Of a DNA stretch of 64,000 nucleotides, positions 34,260 through 45,482 are shown piece by piece. The notes under the pieces are model-generated. The model had not been told where the DNA came from and searched no databases. It saw only the letters and a program-made list of their open reading frames with translations. A program made the translations under genes and the position numbers. Within the stretch, counting starts at the first letter, position 1, and each line of letters starts with the position of its first letter. Source of the DNA: Neoceratodus forsteri (lineage: Eukaryota; Chordata; Ceratodontiformes; Ceratodontidae); NCBI GenBank assembly GCA_016271365.2, contig JADMNL010000028.1, forward strand, positions 96,131,501 to 96,195,500, written 5' to 3'.

Positions 34260-34810
34260 TTTTCTTAAACTTTTTTTATTAGACTTATTTGAAAAGAAAA
34301 ATGAGCAACTCTTATACATAATTCAACAGCTGAGACACTTTTAATAATACAAGAACTTAGCAAATAAGAAAATTCATTTCAAGGGACAAGTCCATAGAGA
34401 GATGGAGAAATCCTAAACCAAAAGATGAATAAATTAAAAGAATCCAACTAGCACCTAGTGCACTGTTGTTAATTAATCGTTAAATAATACTCCGAGTGAC
34501 AGCAGGTTTCCAGGTTCACTTTTTAATTCCTTCATGACTGGCCAAAATATGTCTAGCCAGTTAATTATATATGAGATTCCCAGACTGATTGTTTGTGAGG
34601 ACCTATGAAACTAAGGGAAATGCTAAGAGATTTAGTTCATCATAAAATAAAGAAGAGAAAAATATCCTGATATCAGATACATGTAACCTGGGTGCCGTGT
34701 AACAGCGGGCCACTAACCCTGCCTTATAGGCCCAAACAAGGCTGAGGAGCCTGGGTCCTTGTTCTGGTGGGAAAGAGGCTTCTTTCCCAAAATAAAATAA
34801 ATACAGCATT
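34260..34810 (-). mobile_element. Possible L1-like LINE 3' end
   Basis: On the minus strand the segment ends in taataaaaaaagtttaag and a further A-rich tail. It has an upstream 68-codon frame (34809-34603) whose closing part could be an ORF2 C-terminus. The layout parallels the L1-like insert at 25592-26058, but no diagnostic motif or target-site duplication was found. Confidence 0.3.
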
Positions 34811-35975
34811 GTGCCTCCACCCAGAGTTAAAATATAGTGGGCCAGTTAGTAATGGGTACATCCTTCTGGGATGCAGTACCTACCCACCTCCCCTAACAGT
34901 CACCCCACATGTGGATTACCATAAACCATATCCATATTTCAATACATTTGCAATTATTGACTTTAGCTAATAATATGCTCACTAATAATATACTCATGAA
35001 ACATTTGTAAAAAGATTCACAAACAATTTCATTTACATGGGGAAAGGCTAGGAAAAGGGGAAAATGGATATAGAGATTAAGCAACATTTTGGACTTACAA
35101 CTAGTAAATGTCAGTATTCACCGTGCTAGTAAACCACACCATTCACGGCACCCACCTCCCAGCAGCATGTACATCCAATAGATGTTAACCCATATGTTCT
35201 ATCACATTAACCCGCTCCCCAGTTGCTACCAGTTTAACCCCTAAAAGTCCTATCTGGGTACTCACGGTCCAGTTGCAGGCCTGATGCAGTGCAGCTGGTT
35301 GGCCGGTGTTGGTGCACTTTAGTAATTTGAATTCAAACCTCTTTTGCAGTTGTGGCAAACACTAGTTGATGAAACTTGAACTTTTATCTAGGCAGCTAAA
35401 ATCAGAAACTCAGATGACAACTAGGTACAGTTCCACAGATGCGGGGCAAGCCCTGATTTACTCATGGTTTGCATCACAGTCTCTTGGCAGATGACTTTCG
35501 GACTGCAGATCTAGGGTATTTGGTTCAGCAGCACTTTGATGACTCAGGTTGCTAAGAGGAGCAGCAGGCATATTGCAGCCAGGGGTCTCCTCTCTGCCTT
35601 TCTTGCAGCTGGGCCTTCTGCCTTCTCTGTAGCAGGCTCTTGCAGCTTGGTCAGACTGGACACATCTCAGTGTCTCTCGCAGCTTGTCATCTTTTCTGTG
35701 GCATCACAAGTCTGGAAAGACCAGTGTTGGGGATAAGATCCACATGCCTCAACCCCCATGCCCAGGCATAAACCCTCAGAGGGAGATGAGTAGGTAATGT
35801 CTAGTGGTGACACCACCTGGCTGATTCCCCAGACTGACCTTGGTTGGCAGTCATTCTCATTCTGGGACTTCAGGAACATCTGGCTGTAAATGACTTCAGC
35901 TACCTTGCTAGCTGGCAGCAGTGGCTGTCATTCAAAGGGACATATTATCTGACTTTCCACTGGAGGTTAGCGGGA
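34811..35975. other. Unassigned non-coding DNA
   Basis: No gene or repeat family is recognised up to the left end of DIRS copy 2. Confidence 0.4.
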
Positions 35976-36175
35976 AAGAAAAAATTACTCACCTTAGTAA
36001 TTGTGTTTCTTCTAATGGAGTCTTGCTGTATTCTGACAATCTGCAGTTAGCCCCAGCCTTTAAACTGCCCAGGAGAGTATAGGGTTAATTTTCTATGCAA
36101 TGCATAGAACGTTGAGCTCAAGCTTGGTTGAGGTCTCTGTGTGCAGCACTTTGAAACCCAACCGTCAGATTCTTA
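35976..36175. repeat. DIRS copy 2 left inverted terminal repeat
   Basis: It runs from agaaaaaattactcacctta to tgaaacccaaccgtcagatt. About 165 bp are the inverse of 53850-54017. The outermost ~40 bp are specific to this end, and their complement is stored in the internal complementary region. Confidence 0.88.
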
Positions 36176-36435
36176 CGAGCAAACACTCACTGACTAACTA
36201 TGTGGAAATTGTAAAATTTTTTAACTAGCCAACTGGCAACAAAAAGTTTTGCATTCCCAAAGGAAGACTCAAGTCAGGAAACCCAAAACCAAAAACCCTA
36301 TCCAAATAAAGATTATAATATAAGCACCCACGTAAAAAGGAGGGTGTGCTGAAGACACCCTGGGGTGCAACATTGCACCTGTCCACCCACTTCCCAAAAA
36401 CAGGTTCTGAGAGGGGAGGCAGGGAAGGAGGTCAG

Positions 36436-36535
36436 AATACAGCAAGATTCAGTTAGAAGAAACACAATTACTAAGGGGAGTAATTTTTTCTTCAAACAAC
36501 ATGAAGTCTTGCTGTATTCTGACAATCTGCAGACT
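36436..36535. repeat. DIRS copy 2 internal complementary region
   Basis: It starts with tcagaatacagcaagattca and then carries agaagaaacacaattactaa, the complement of the outer left end. It switches to ttcaaacaacatgaagtctt, the complement of the right end as written on the plus strand. It therefore bridges both termini, as in DIRS1. Confidence 0.88.
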
Positions 36536-36569
36536 ACCAAGCAGTACCTCCATGGAGGAGGGACAGAAC

Positions 36570-37127
36570 CTACTTTGGGAATAGGCTCTGAAGTACTGCT
36601 GTGCCAAACCGAGCATCACTCCTAGCCTGGATATCCAGAGAGACCTGCTTGGTAAAGGTATGGACTGTTTTCCAGGTGGCTGCTTGACAAATTTCTAACA
36701 GAGGGATATCCCTGGCAGCAGCCAGGGAAGCAGCTGTACCTCTTGTGGAATGAGCCTTCAGGCCTGAGGGTGGAATTTTCCCCAGTTTCTCATAGCAGAA
36801 TTGTATACAAGAAACAATCCACCTAGCATTAGTTCTCTTGGTGGCAAGTTTGCCCCTTCCCACTTCCCCATAAGTGAGGAACAACTGGAGGGAATCAAAC
36901 CTGTGACCCTTGGTACACTCTATGTAGTAGCTAAGGGCTCTTTTAACATCTAAACTGTCTAGCCTCCTTTCTCCTGAGGAAGAATGATCAGTGAAGAAAA
37001 CAGGGAGAGACATGGACTGATTCAAATGGAAGTCTGAAACCACTTTGGGCAAGAACCTGCTATTGCTTCCAAGGATCACTTTATCTCTATGGAATGAAAT
37101 AAAATCAGGTTCCACTGACAGGGCTTG
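36570..37127 (-). pseudogene. DIRS copy 2 tyrosine recombinase, C-terminal part
   Basis: This continues the recombinase that begins at 50892 and is interrupted by the LTR array. It reads EPDFISFHRDKVILGSN, then HSTRGTAAS (His-x-x-Arg box), then TWKTVHTFTKQVSLDIQ. Copy 1 has HY where this copy has QV, so the nucleophilic tyrosine is missing. The change spans two adjacent codons (cat tac in copy 1, cag gtc here). Copy 2 could not catalyse strand exchange even without the insertion. Confidence 0.85.
37124..37127 (+). repeat. Left target-site duplication of the LTR array
   Basis: CTTG here is repeated at 49485-49488. Joining the DIRS sequence across the two sites restores alignment with DIRS copy 1 near 17140-17165. 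A 4-bp duplication is within the retroviral and Gypsy range. Confidence 0.75.
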
Positions 37128-38636
37128 TGTAACCCCTCATCCCTGCCTTTTTAGCAAAATGACAGGTGGCATGCTGTTGAAGCTGACAGCAGTAGCTGGT
37201 GGGGACTGGGTTCGGGGAGGATGAGGTTACTTGGCACAGGAGGCCTAGGTCTGGCTACTCTGCACAGGGGCACCCAAATAAATCCGTACACAGGAAGCAA
37301 TAACTGTAATGTCCAGAACCAGGAATGGGATTCTCCAGTGTGACTTTTATTCATATCCAAGCTGAACAAACCAAGCATAGACGGACCCCCATGGGGCAAC
37401 ATTTCCTGGTAATGCAGATTAGAGACAACAGAACACTTTTTCATTGTTTCCAGCCCTCAGACTCTAAACCCACCAGGCACATAGCCCGGACTTGCACGCA
37501 GCTTTGGGTACACAGCCCGACTTGTACACTACTTGGGTTTTCCCCACTGGCCCGGCTCCCCCACCAGCCACTTGATCCACGGTCCATTTTGGGAATGAAC
37601 CAATTATCCATGTTGTGGCTCCCCAAACCACACCAGAGCCTTTGACTCCTAGAGAGAATTTTCCTTACAATCCTTTATCTGGGTACTTCTCTCATCACTG
37701 GCCAAGTTCCTGAGGTAAAGTAGAAATCCACAGAGCAAATCCGAAGAGGTGGACCTGGTCACTAAAGATGGGGGGCCACCCATCTCCAGCTCCCACAGCC
37801 CATACCCGGTCATTTCTCTGGAAACTAAACAATTCCTTTACTGAAAACTTACAAATGTAGATTCATGGGTAGATGTCTGTCACATCTCCTCTACATATCA
37901 TTTTCATCCCAACAAGCTCTGGACTTGAACCAACTGTTACTTGTTGCTTAGCCCATTACTCTAGGCTTCCCACTATTTTAGTAGTTCAATCCCCACATTG
38001 TCACACAAGTCCCAGGGTGAAAAACATAGGCCCTTTCAGGAACAGCAGACACTCACCCTTTGGTTGCAGGTGCCCCACAGGTGACTCAAAAGTCTTCTTG
38101 TTCTCCCAAATAAACTCTGGAACACATAGGCAGCTTCTCCTTTAGTAGCAGAACTAGGGGGTTGCCCCAGGAATCTGCAGGGAACCCTTTCCTGCCCCCA
38201 TCCCCGAAGGGAAGGGGCACTGAGACCTGAAAACAGTGGTCTTCACCACTTCAATTATCTTCTGTGTCTCTCTTTTGGTGGAGACACACACCCTTTTTTC
38301 CTAAAAGTAGCCCTCTGTCAGGGCTGAGGCTCCTAGAGCCTAACTGAGCTGCTGAGCTGCTTCCTCAGCAAGCTCCCAACACCAAGTCCACACTGAACTG
38401 ACTGACTCTGTTCAAAACTTCCAACGTTCTATACCAACTCCCTTGCTGCAGATTCCATTGTGGCTCATGCAGCTGTGATGGTTCTATTGGTGATGTCATC
38501 CCTCAGTCTCAGCTGAGACTGAGAACAGAGTGAGACAGTGTGAAACCCATTTAACTGGAGTTTCACAAGCTGCCTTCCCTGCCTACCACTAGGTCTTACT
38601 GGGATTCTAGTAAGCCCTGGTAACAAGCGGGTTACA
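37128..38636 (-). repeat. LTR1 (3' LTR of the array)
   Basis: About 1509 bp, bounded by TGTAACCCC and GGGTTACA. On the minus strand an AATAAA poly(A) signal lies at 37351-37346, about 220 bp before the 3' end. A weak TATA-like ggtatagaac lies near 38425. It has three divergent bases at its inner edge (aagccctgg...aagcgggttaca) compared with LTR2 and LTR3. Confidence 0.88.
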
Positions 38637-38959
38637 CTCGCCCTTGACCAGGAAAATGGCTGTCCGCAGTCATTATTTACCCGGCCTTAGGCCATCCCAC
38701 CCTATGTGCTACCTGTGGAGGGGGGTGATCAGGCCCCCTTCTACATGTGCGAGCACAGGCAGACAACACTAAGGGCCTAGAGGCTTTTAGCTGACATATC
38801 AGCCTCTACACTATCCACTTACTATGGACCCCTAGTGGCTCTGGTAGAACTATCCAGAGCATAGCCCTGATAGATCAGCACTGCGGGTCCCAATGGCCAT
38901 TCAGGACCACAGCCTCTCTATCCCCCCAACCCTCTAGGGAAAACCTATCTGCTTTTAAC

Positions 38960-39253
38960 CTAATACCCCAAAACAAAAACAACCCAGGGACCTCCCCGAC
39001 CTTGGGCAACCTGCAACCACACACCATTAAAATACCACATTTTATACCATGTTACTGTCTCCTCCCTACCCCCACAACCACACCTGTGGAAGGAAAGGAT
39101 TAATACAGTAACAACAACAATAACAACACCACAGTACTTTAAATTTCTACACACTAAAGTACTAATGAGGAACTCCGATGAGCCCCTCCTCCTCTTCTTG
39201 TCTTCTCTTCTGTCTTCCCAGGAACACCTGTGAAAAAAAGAAAGACAACACAT
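38960..39253 (-). CDS. Hypothetical hydrophobic-segment ORF (unit A)
   Basis: This 97-codon frame is matched by one of 98 codons at 44347-44643 in unit B. It has a basic and charged stretch (EDRREDKKRRR) and then a strongly hydrophobic segment, YCGVVIVVVTVLILSF, which could span a membrane. The hydrophobic part is encoded by a gtt/att-rich repeat, so chance is possible. Acceptor-like sites near 39229 and 39085 lie inside the frame, so the ATG used here may not be the real start. Function unknown. Confidence 0.3.
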   Translation of the reverse strand: MCCLSFFHRCSWEDRREDKKRRRGSSEFLISTLVCRNLKYCGVVIVVVTVLILSFHRCGCGGREETVTWYKMWYFNGVWLQVAQGRGGPWVVFVLGY

Positions 39254-39599
39254 GCCTCCTAATCTGCATACACATTCTACCTAAACCCCTACCATCAAAA
39301 CACCGAAGAATCCCAAAAAGATTTTTTTAGAAAAGGTAGAAAAACAGCATTTACATTAGAAAACAACAACATTATTTACAATACACATTTGGGGGGGATG
39401 GAGTGCCCTTAAAGTCCCAACTAATGACCACAAGGCCCGAAGGCTAGTCCAATAAAGAGTCTCTCCTGGGCCGGAGCCCGGTGAAGCACAGTTCTAACAG
39501 GCCAAAGTCCCGAAGGGGAGAGTCTTTGTGGACAGTTCACACATTTTGGAGTCTGCTAGTGTAGGGTGTGTACTGCAATGTCATAAAGATAGAAAAGTT

Positions 39600-39612
39600 C
39601 AGACTTACCAGC
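39600..39612 (-). promoter_or_regulatory. Splice-donor-like site (unit A)
   Basis: On the minus strand ggctG|GTAAGTctg closely fits the vertebrate donor consensus. It is conserved at 44989-45001. Acceptor-like sites ctttttttcacag|g (39228-39240) and ccttccacag|g (39084-39093) lie downstream, also conserved in unit B. Confidence 0.5.
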
Positions 39613-39923
39613 CCCTTGTAGAATGGAAAATTCTGCACCGACCTGCACCTCTGAGAAAGACTCTCCCTGGCAGCATTTCTTCCGATACAGCTGGGCGGAC
39701 ATCTTCCGGGAACGACAGGAGGGCACATCTGGGAAGCTGGGCTGATGTCATCTCTGGAGATGGAACCTTAGAACAGGAACAAAAAGAAAACAGCTGGTCT
39801 GATGTCATCCGATCATCTGGTGGGCCAGTCGATGGATTCTGGAAAGTCCAGTACACTGTAGAACTGATGAATGTGGGGCACCTGAGTCCTGGATGTCCAT
39901 ATTGGCAGATCAATAAAGGCACT

Positions 39924-40679
39924 TCACAATCTGGTGTGGCAGTATTGACTACCACTGCTCGGCTGTCCATTTAGTAGGCACGGGCATATTTGCTGGGAGG
40001 TCCTTGCACTGAGGCCAATAGTACCGGGGTCAGGAGCATGAATTATTACCCCATCTGGGCGCACATAATTCACACAGTGGGGGATTTCGTGTCCCTCTCT
40101 GTCCACTGTTCGCACTCTGTCTATAAACAGTGTCCTGCCTCTCTTCCACTGGGTATACTTCTCATGAAACAGCCTGTTTTTTACATGCTTGTTGGCCCCA
40201 GGATGCACACTTTTCATTGCTTCGTCCCAGATCCAGGATTTCCTGCTGTTCTCAATCTCCTCCCAGACTTTCCGAGGAAAGGTAGGAAAGGTCATACCAT
40301 AGATCTCATCTGCCTTTCTACGAACCAGTCTCTCTTCTTTACTTGCTTTGGTCAATCTGAGACCACTGGCCTGGCTTGGGGGTGGCCAGTCCTGGTTCTG
40401 CCAGCTACGCATCCTTAAAGAAATTAGAAATGGATCCCTGACTTCTTCCTCTTGCAAAGCCAGGGCAGTGGCATCACCACTTTCTTCCATACATTCTTCC
40501 GAGGCAAGATCTTGAGGCTGTGTACCCGTTCCTTTTTCACAAGGCCACATAGGTTCCCCCTCATCTACCTCTTCACTGAGGATCTGAGCCCAGGAGTGAA
40601 CAGTCGTTCTCACTCCTGAGACTATCCACTCATCACTAGGCATGGAGGTTGACACCTCCCACTCAAAGGCCTCCCACAT
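39924..40679 (-). pseudogene. Unrecognised element gene, acidic then basic part (unit A)
   Basis: This 251-codon frame is conserved in unit B (45483-46052). An acidic N-terminal half (SEEVDEGEPMWPCEKG and nearby EE clusters) is followed by a basic, tryptophan-containing part (KVWEEIENSRKSWIWDEAMK, NRLFHEKYTQWKRGRTLF). I know no family that matches. It probably continues the zinc-ribbon ORF upstream, from which frameshifts separate it in this copy. A Gag-like or DNA-binding role is conceivable but unsupported. Confidence 0.45.
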
Positions 40680-40806
40680 CTCATCTTCACCTAAGAGACT
40701 TGGGCTAGGCCCCCCCAGGGGTCTATTGATGCTTTATCCGAACTTTCCTTCTGGGATCCAGCATCTGAAACTTCAACTTCTGGTTCTGTCTCTAACTCTG
40801 CACCCT

Positions 40807-41154
40807 CTAGCTTTGTGCCACACTCCCCCGAGGGGCCTTCCTCCACAGACTCCGCCTGGTGTTGTGTGCTGCCAACTGCATATTCTTGAACCTTTGTCCA
40901 TGTGGGAACAAATGAATTTGAGGCACTTTATACAAGCCATATTTTTCTAGGCATCCAGCACAGTGAGGAATCATGAAGACGTCCCTTCCATCTCTCAAAC
41001 ATATTTGACATACATGCACTGGATAACCAGGAACCGCCACATGAGGAGGCAGTTGTCCTCCATAGCACCACTTTTCAATGTCCCTCAGTCTATTTACTGC
41101 TGTTGTTACTGCAACCCAGGCATGATCCAGGTAACGAGCTGGTCCTGAGGCCAT
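40807..41154 (-). pseudogene. Unrecognised element gene, zinc-ribbon-like N-terminus (unit A)
   Basis: This 115-codon frame begins MASGPARYLDHAWV and holds Cys49-x2-Cys52 and His64-Cys65-x2-Cys68, a spacing compatible with one zinc site. The ATG lies 3 bases after a splice-acceptor-like tract (ttttgtttgtttttctgcag, minus strand, ending at 41157), which is why I chose this start. Unit B has the same arrangement, with Ser in place of Cys65. The last ~40 codons differ in frame between the two units, so the C-terminal end here is likely out of frame. No homology recognised. Confidence 0.5.
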
Positions 41155-41156
41155 AA

Positions 41157-41176
41157 CTGCAGAAAAACAAACAAAA
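41157..41176 (-). promoter_or_regulatory. Splice-acceptor-like site before the zinc-ribbon ORF (unit A)
   Basis: A pyrimidine-rich tract ending in tgcag stands directly before the exon-like start ttATGG. The same sequence stands at 46597-46616 in unit B. Confidence 0.5.
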
Positions 41177-42523
41177 GTTCACTGTAACTGAAAGTCCCAC
41201 TTTATTGAACACTCTCTTTAGTTGTAAAATGGCTCCTCTGCTGCTGTGTTTACTTTACTACCCCACCCTGTAATGGCGGCGGCAGCACTCCTGTGCATCA
41301 ACATTCAGAAATTGGGTCAAGCCACTGCGCACCCGATTTACACAAACTACTGATAACTTGTGCTCAAACTGCACAAACTTGCTCTGTTCTTGCTTTAAAC
41401 ACATTTACAGGATTTTCCAAAGACTTTTTACATGTTGGAAACATTTCTTTGATTACCAGTCCCTTAAAGCTTCAGGTTTTTAGCACAGGATTGCCTGTAT
41501 AACCAGTGCTGCACATTGGCTACAACCCACAGTCTCTCTGGCTTCAGACTTTAAACTGAGGCTGAATTCATTACTATGCACACATTCAATGGCTTAACTG
41601 ACTTGCACTTGCTGGCAGAACTTGACACAGTCGTTACTTGCAAAGCAACTACACTGCTGCACACACATTTATATGGCATAGGGCAGAAAATCACTGTTTG
41701 AGCAGTTTTTAAGTTGTTACTTACTGTTATCAGTAGCAGTTTGCTGTGATGGGGAAAAACGGTCTGCAGCCAGTTCTTGGAGGCCTCAGAACAGAAATGG
41801 GTGGGCAGTCCCACCGACCGTCTTTTCGACCACCACTTTTGAAATTCCGGTGATCAATTAGCGGGTTGAGCCCGATTTTAAACAAAATAGTCTATTTTTA
41901 CAAAGTTTACAGCGATTTTAACACTCCACGACATTCCTCCACTAGCCAGTACATGCACTCCACTCACACTCCTTCTCAAATGCTGGGGCAGTCACTGTAG
42001 AGCTGGCTGAAGGGTGGGACTGATCGCAGTCTGACCAATCAGATGACACCATGCAAATTTGCCTCTTCTTCCTCGCGAGGGCTCTTCTCCTCATGGCGAT
42101 CGTCGAGCAGGCAAATTTAAACTGCAGAATGTAACTTTTTTTCCTTTTCAACTGACTCCATGGTGGGAGCCCATTTCAGCCATTTAACATAGCCATTACA
42201 CCTGCAAGTCTCTCATTCATTTCAAAAAGCATTTCCAACATCCAGGGCACAATTTTCCTGTTGCTACCCCTAGTCTTCCACACTTTTCTTTACCACAGTT
42301 TATTTTTAAAAGCAGGCAAAAACGCTGTAAAAAATTTGATGCAGGACAAGGGCACACTCTTTGGCTTTACTGCTTCTTGGTAAACAGTTGGCATTTTAAA
42401 CAGCAGCACAAGATCCACAGCACACAGCAACGCACTAGTTACTTGCTTCAGCTTTTTGGGCTACCTACTGCCAGATAGCCAAAACACTAGCCCCTTGCCC
42501 AAGCACCTTCCTTCCAAGAACAA

Positions 42524-42542
42524 AATCCCAGTGGTGCCTCCA
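42524..42542 (-). other. Primer binding site, tRNA-Thr type (unit A)
   Basis: On the minus strand, TGGAGGCACCACTGGGATT begins four bases after LTR2. It is complementary to the 3' end of vertebrate tRNA-Thr as I recall it, with one mismatch. The position and length are those of a retroelement primer binding site. Confidence 0.75.
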
Positions 42543-42546
42543 TTTT

Positions 42547-44021
42547 TGTAACCCCTCACCCCTGCCTTTTTAGCAAAACGACAGGTGGCATGCTGTTGAA
42601 GCTGACAGCAGTAACTGGTGGGGACTGGGTTCGGGGAGGATGAGGTTACTCGGCACAGGGGGGCCTATGTTTGGCTACTCTGCACAGGGGCACCTAAATA
42701 AATCCAAACACAGGAAACAATAACTGTAATGTCCAGAACCAGGAATGGGATTCTCCAGTGTGGCTTTTATTCACATCCAAGCTGAACAAACCAAGCATAG
42801 ACAGACCCCCATGGGACTACATTTCCTGGTATGGCAGATTAGAGACAACAGAACACTTTTTCACTATTTCTAGCCCTCAGGCTCTAAACCCACCAGGCAC
42901 ACGGCCCGGACTTGCACACAGCTTTGGGTACACAGCCTGACTTGTACACTACTTGGGTTTTCCCCACTGGCCTGGCTCCCCCGCCGGCCACTTGATTGGC
43001 GGTCCATTTTGGGAATGAACCAATTATCCATGTTGTGGCTCCCCAAACCACACTAGAGCCTTTGACTCCTAGTGAGAATTTTCCTTACAATCCCTCATCT
43101 GGGTACTTCCCTAATCACTGGCCAAGTGCCTGAGGTAAAGTAGAAATTCACAGAGCAAATCCGTAGAGGTGGACCTGGTCACTAAAGATGGGGGGGTCTC
43201 CCACCTCCATCTCCCACAGCCCATACCCATCCATTTCTCTGGAAACTAAGCAATTCCTTTACTGAAAACTTACAAATGTAGATTCATGGGTAGATGTCTG
43301 TCACATCTCCTCTACATATCATTTTCATCCCAACAAGCTCTGGACTTGAACCTACTGTTACTTGTTGCTTAGCTCATTACTCTAGGCTTCCCACTATTTT
43401 AGTAGTTCAATCCCCACATTGTCACACAAGTCCCAGGGTGAAAAACATAGGCCCTTTCAGGAAGAGCAGACACTCACCCTCTGGTTGCAGGTGCCCCACA
43501 GGCGACTCACAAGTCATCTTCTTCTCCCAAATAAACTCTGGAACACATACCCCAGGAATCTGCAGGGAACCCTTTCCTACCCCCATCCCTGAAGGGAAGG
43601 GCACTGAGACCCGAAAATAGTGGTCTCCACCACTTCAATTATCTTCTGTGTCTCTCTTTTGAGGGAGACACACACACCCTTTTTTCCCAAACGTAGCCAT
43701 CTGTCAGGGCTGAGGCTCCTAGAGCCTAACTGAGCTGCTGAGCTGCTTCCTCAGCAAGCTCCCAACACCAAGTCCACACTGAACTGACTGATTCTGTTCA
43801 AAACTTCCAACGTTCTATACCAACTCCCTTGCTGCAGATTCCAATGTGGCTCATGCAGCTGTGATAGTTCTATTGTGATGTCATCCCTCAGTCTCAGCTG
43901 AGACTGAGAACAGAGTGAGACAGTGTGAAACCCATTTAACTGGAGTTTCACAAGCTGTCTTCCCTGCCTACCACTAGGTCTTACTGGGATTCTAGTAACC
44001 CCAGGTAACAAGGGGGTTACA
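42547..44021 (-). repeat. LTR2 (shared middle LTR)
   Basis: About 1475 bp, TGTAAC...GTTACA, closely similar to LTR1 and LTR3. The AATAAA poly(A) signal lies at 42771-42766 on the minus strand. It lacks a ~35-bp stretch present in the others near 43550 (the segment around gcttctccttttagtagcag in LTR1). It serves as 3' LTR of unit B and 5' LTR of unit A. Confidence 0.88.
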
Positions 44022-44346
44022 CTCACCCTTGACCAGGAAAATGATTGTCTGCAGTCATTATTTACCCGGCCTTAGGCTATCCCATCCTATGTGCTACCTG
44101 CGGAGGGGGTGATCAGGCCCCCTCCTACATGTGCGAGCACAGGCAGGCAGGCAACACTAAGGGCCTAGAGGCCTTTAGCTGACATATTAGCCTCTACACT
44201 ATCCACTTACTATGGACACCTAGTGGCTCTGGTAGAACTATCCAGAGCATAGCCCTGATAGATCAGCACTGCAGTCCCAATGGCCATTCAGGACCACAGC
44301 CTTTCTATCCCCCCAACCCTCTAGGGAAAACCTATCTGCTTTTAAC

Positions 44347-44643
44347 CTAATACCCCCAAAACAAAAACAACCCTGGGACCTCCATGACCTTGGGCAACCT
44401 GCAACCACACACACCATTAAAATACCACATTTTATACCATGTTACTGTCTCTTCCCTGCCCCCACAACCACACCTGTGGAAAGAAAGGATTAATACAGTA
44501 ACAACAACAATAACAACACCACAGTACTTTAAATTTCTACACACTAAAGTACTAATGAGGAACTCCGATGAGCTCCTCCTCCTCTTCTTGTCTTCTCTTC
44601 TGTCTTCCCAGGAACACCTGTAAAAAAAAGAAAGACAACACAC
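44347..44643 (-). CDS. Hypothetical hydrophobic-segment ORF (unit B)
   Basis: This counterpart of the frame at 38960-39253 has the same N-terminal and hydrophobic segments. Its last ~20 residues differ by frame. The acceptor-like sites are at 44618 and 44474. Function unknown. Confidence 0.3.
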   Translation of the reverse strand: MCCLSFFYRCSWEDRREDKKRRRSSSEFLISTLVCRNLKYCGVVIVVVTVLILSFHRCGCGGREETVTWYKMWYFNGVCGCRLPKVMEVPGLFLFWGY

Positions 44644-45482
44644 GCCTCCTAATCTGCATACACAGTCTACCTAAACCCCTACCATCAAAACACTAAAGAA
44701 TCCCAAAAAGATTTTTTTAGAAAAGGTAGAAAAACAGTATTTACATTACAAAACAACAACAATATTTACAATACACATTTGGGGGGATGGAGTACCCTAA
44801 AAGTCCCAACTAGTGACCACAATGCCTGAAGGCTAGTCCAATAAAGAGTCTCTCCTGGGCCAGAGCTCGGTGAAGCACAGTTCTAACAGGCCAAAGTCCC
44901 GAAGGGGAGAGTCTTTGCGGACAGTTCACACATTTTGGAGTCTGCTAGTGTAGGCTGTGTACTGCAATGTCATAAAGATAGAAAAGTTCGGACTTACCAG
45001 CCCCTTGTAGAATGGAAAATTCTGCACCAACCTGCACCTCTGACGAAGACTCTCCCTGGCAGCATTTCTTCAGATACAGCTGGGTAGACATCTTCCAGGA
45101 ACCACAGGAGGGCACATCTGGGAAGCTGGGCTGATGTCATCTCTGGAGATGGAACCTTAGAACAGGAACAAAAAGAAAACAGCGGGTCTGACATCATCCG
45201 ATTACCAGGCGATGAAACAGGATACAGCTGGGCTGGTGTCCTTTCTGGATCTGAAGTCATCTGGTGGGCCAGTCGATGGATTCTGGAAAGTCCAGTACAC
45301 TGTAGAACTGATGAATGTGGGGCACCTGAGTCCTGGATGTCCATATTGGCAGATCAATAAAGGCACTTCACAGTCTGGTGTGGCAGTATTGACTACCACT
45401 GCTCGGCTGTCCATTTAGTAGACATGGGCATATTTGCTGGGAGATCCTTGCACTGAGGCCAATAGTACCGGGGGTCAGGAGC

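Larger units (their letters stand above)
38637..42546 (-). mobile_element. Internal region A
   Basis: About 3.91 kb between LTR2 and LTR1. On the minus strand the order is primer binding site, a leader of about 1.4 kb, a splice-acceptor-like site, the zinc-ribbon ORF, the acidic/basic ORF, a splice-donor-like site, two acceptor-like sites, and a weak purine tract before LTR1. It lacks a ~54-bp stretch that internal B has at 45201-45256. Confidence 0.8.

Noticed and set aside
38960..39253. Envelope-type transmembrane protein
   Set aside because: Only one hydrophobic stretch encoded by a gtt/att-rich repeat; no signal peptide, cleavage site or envelope motif.
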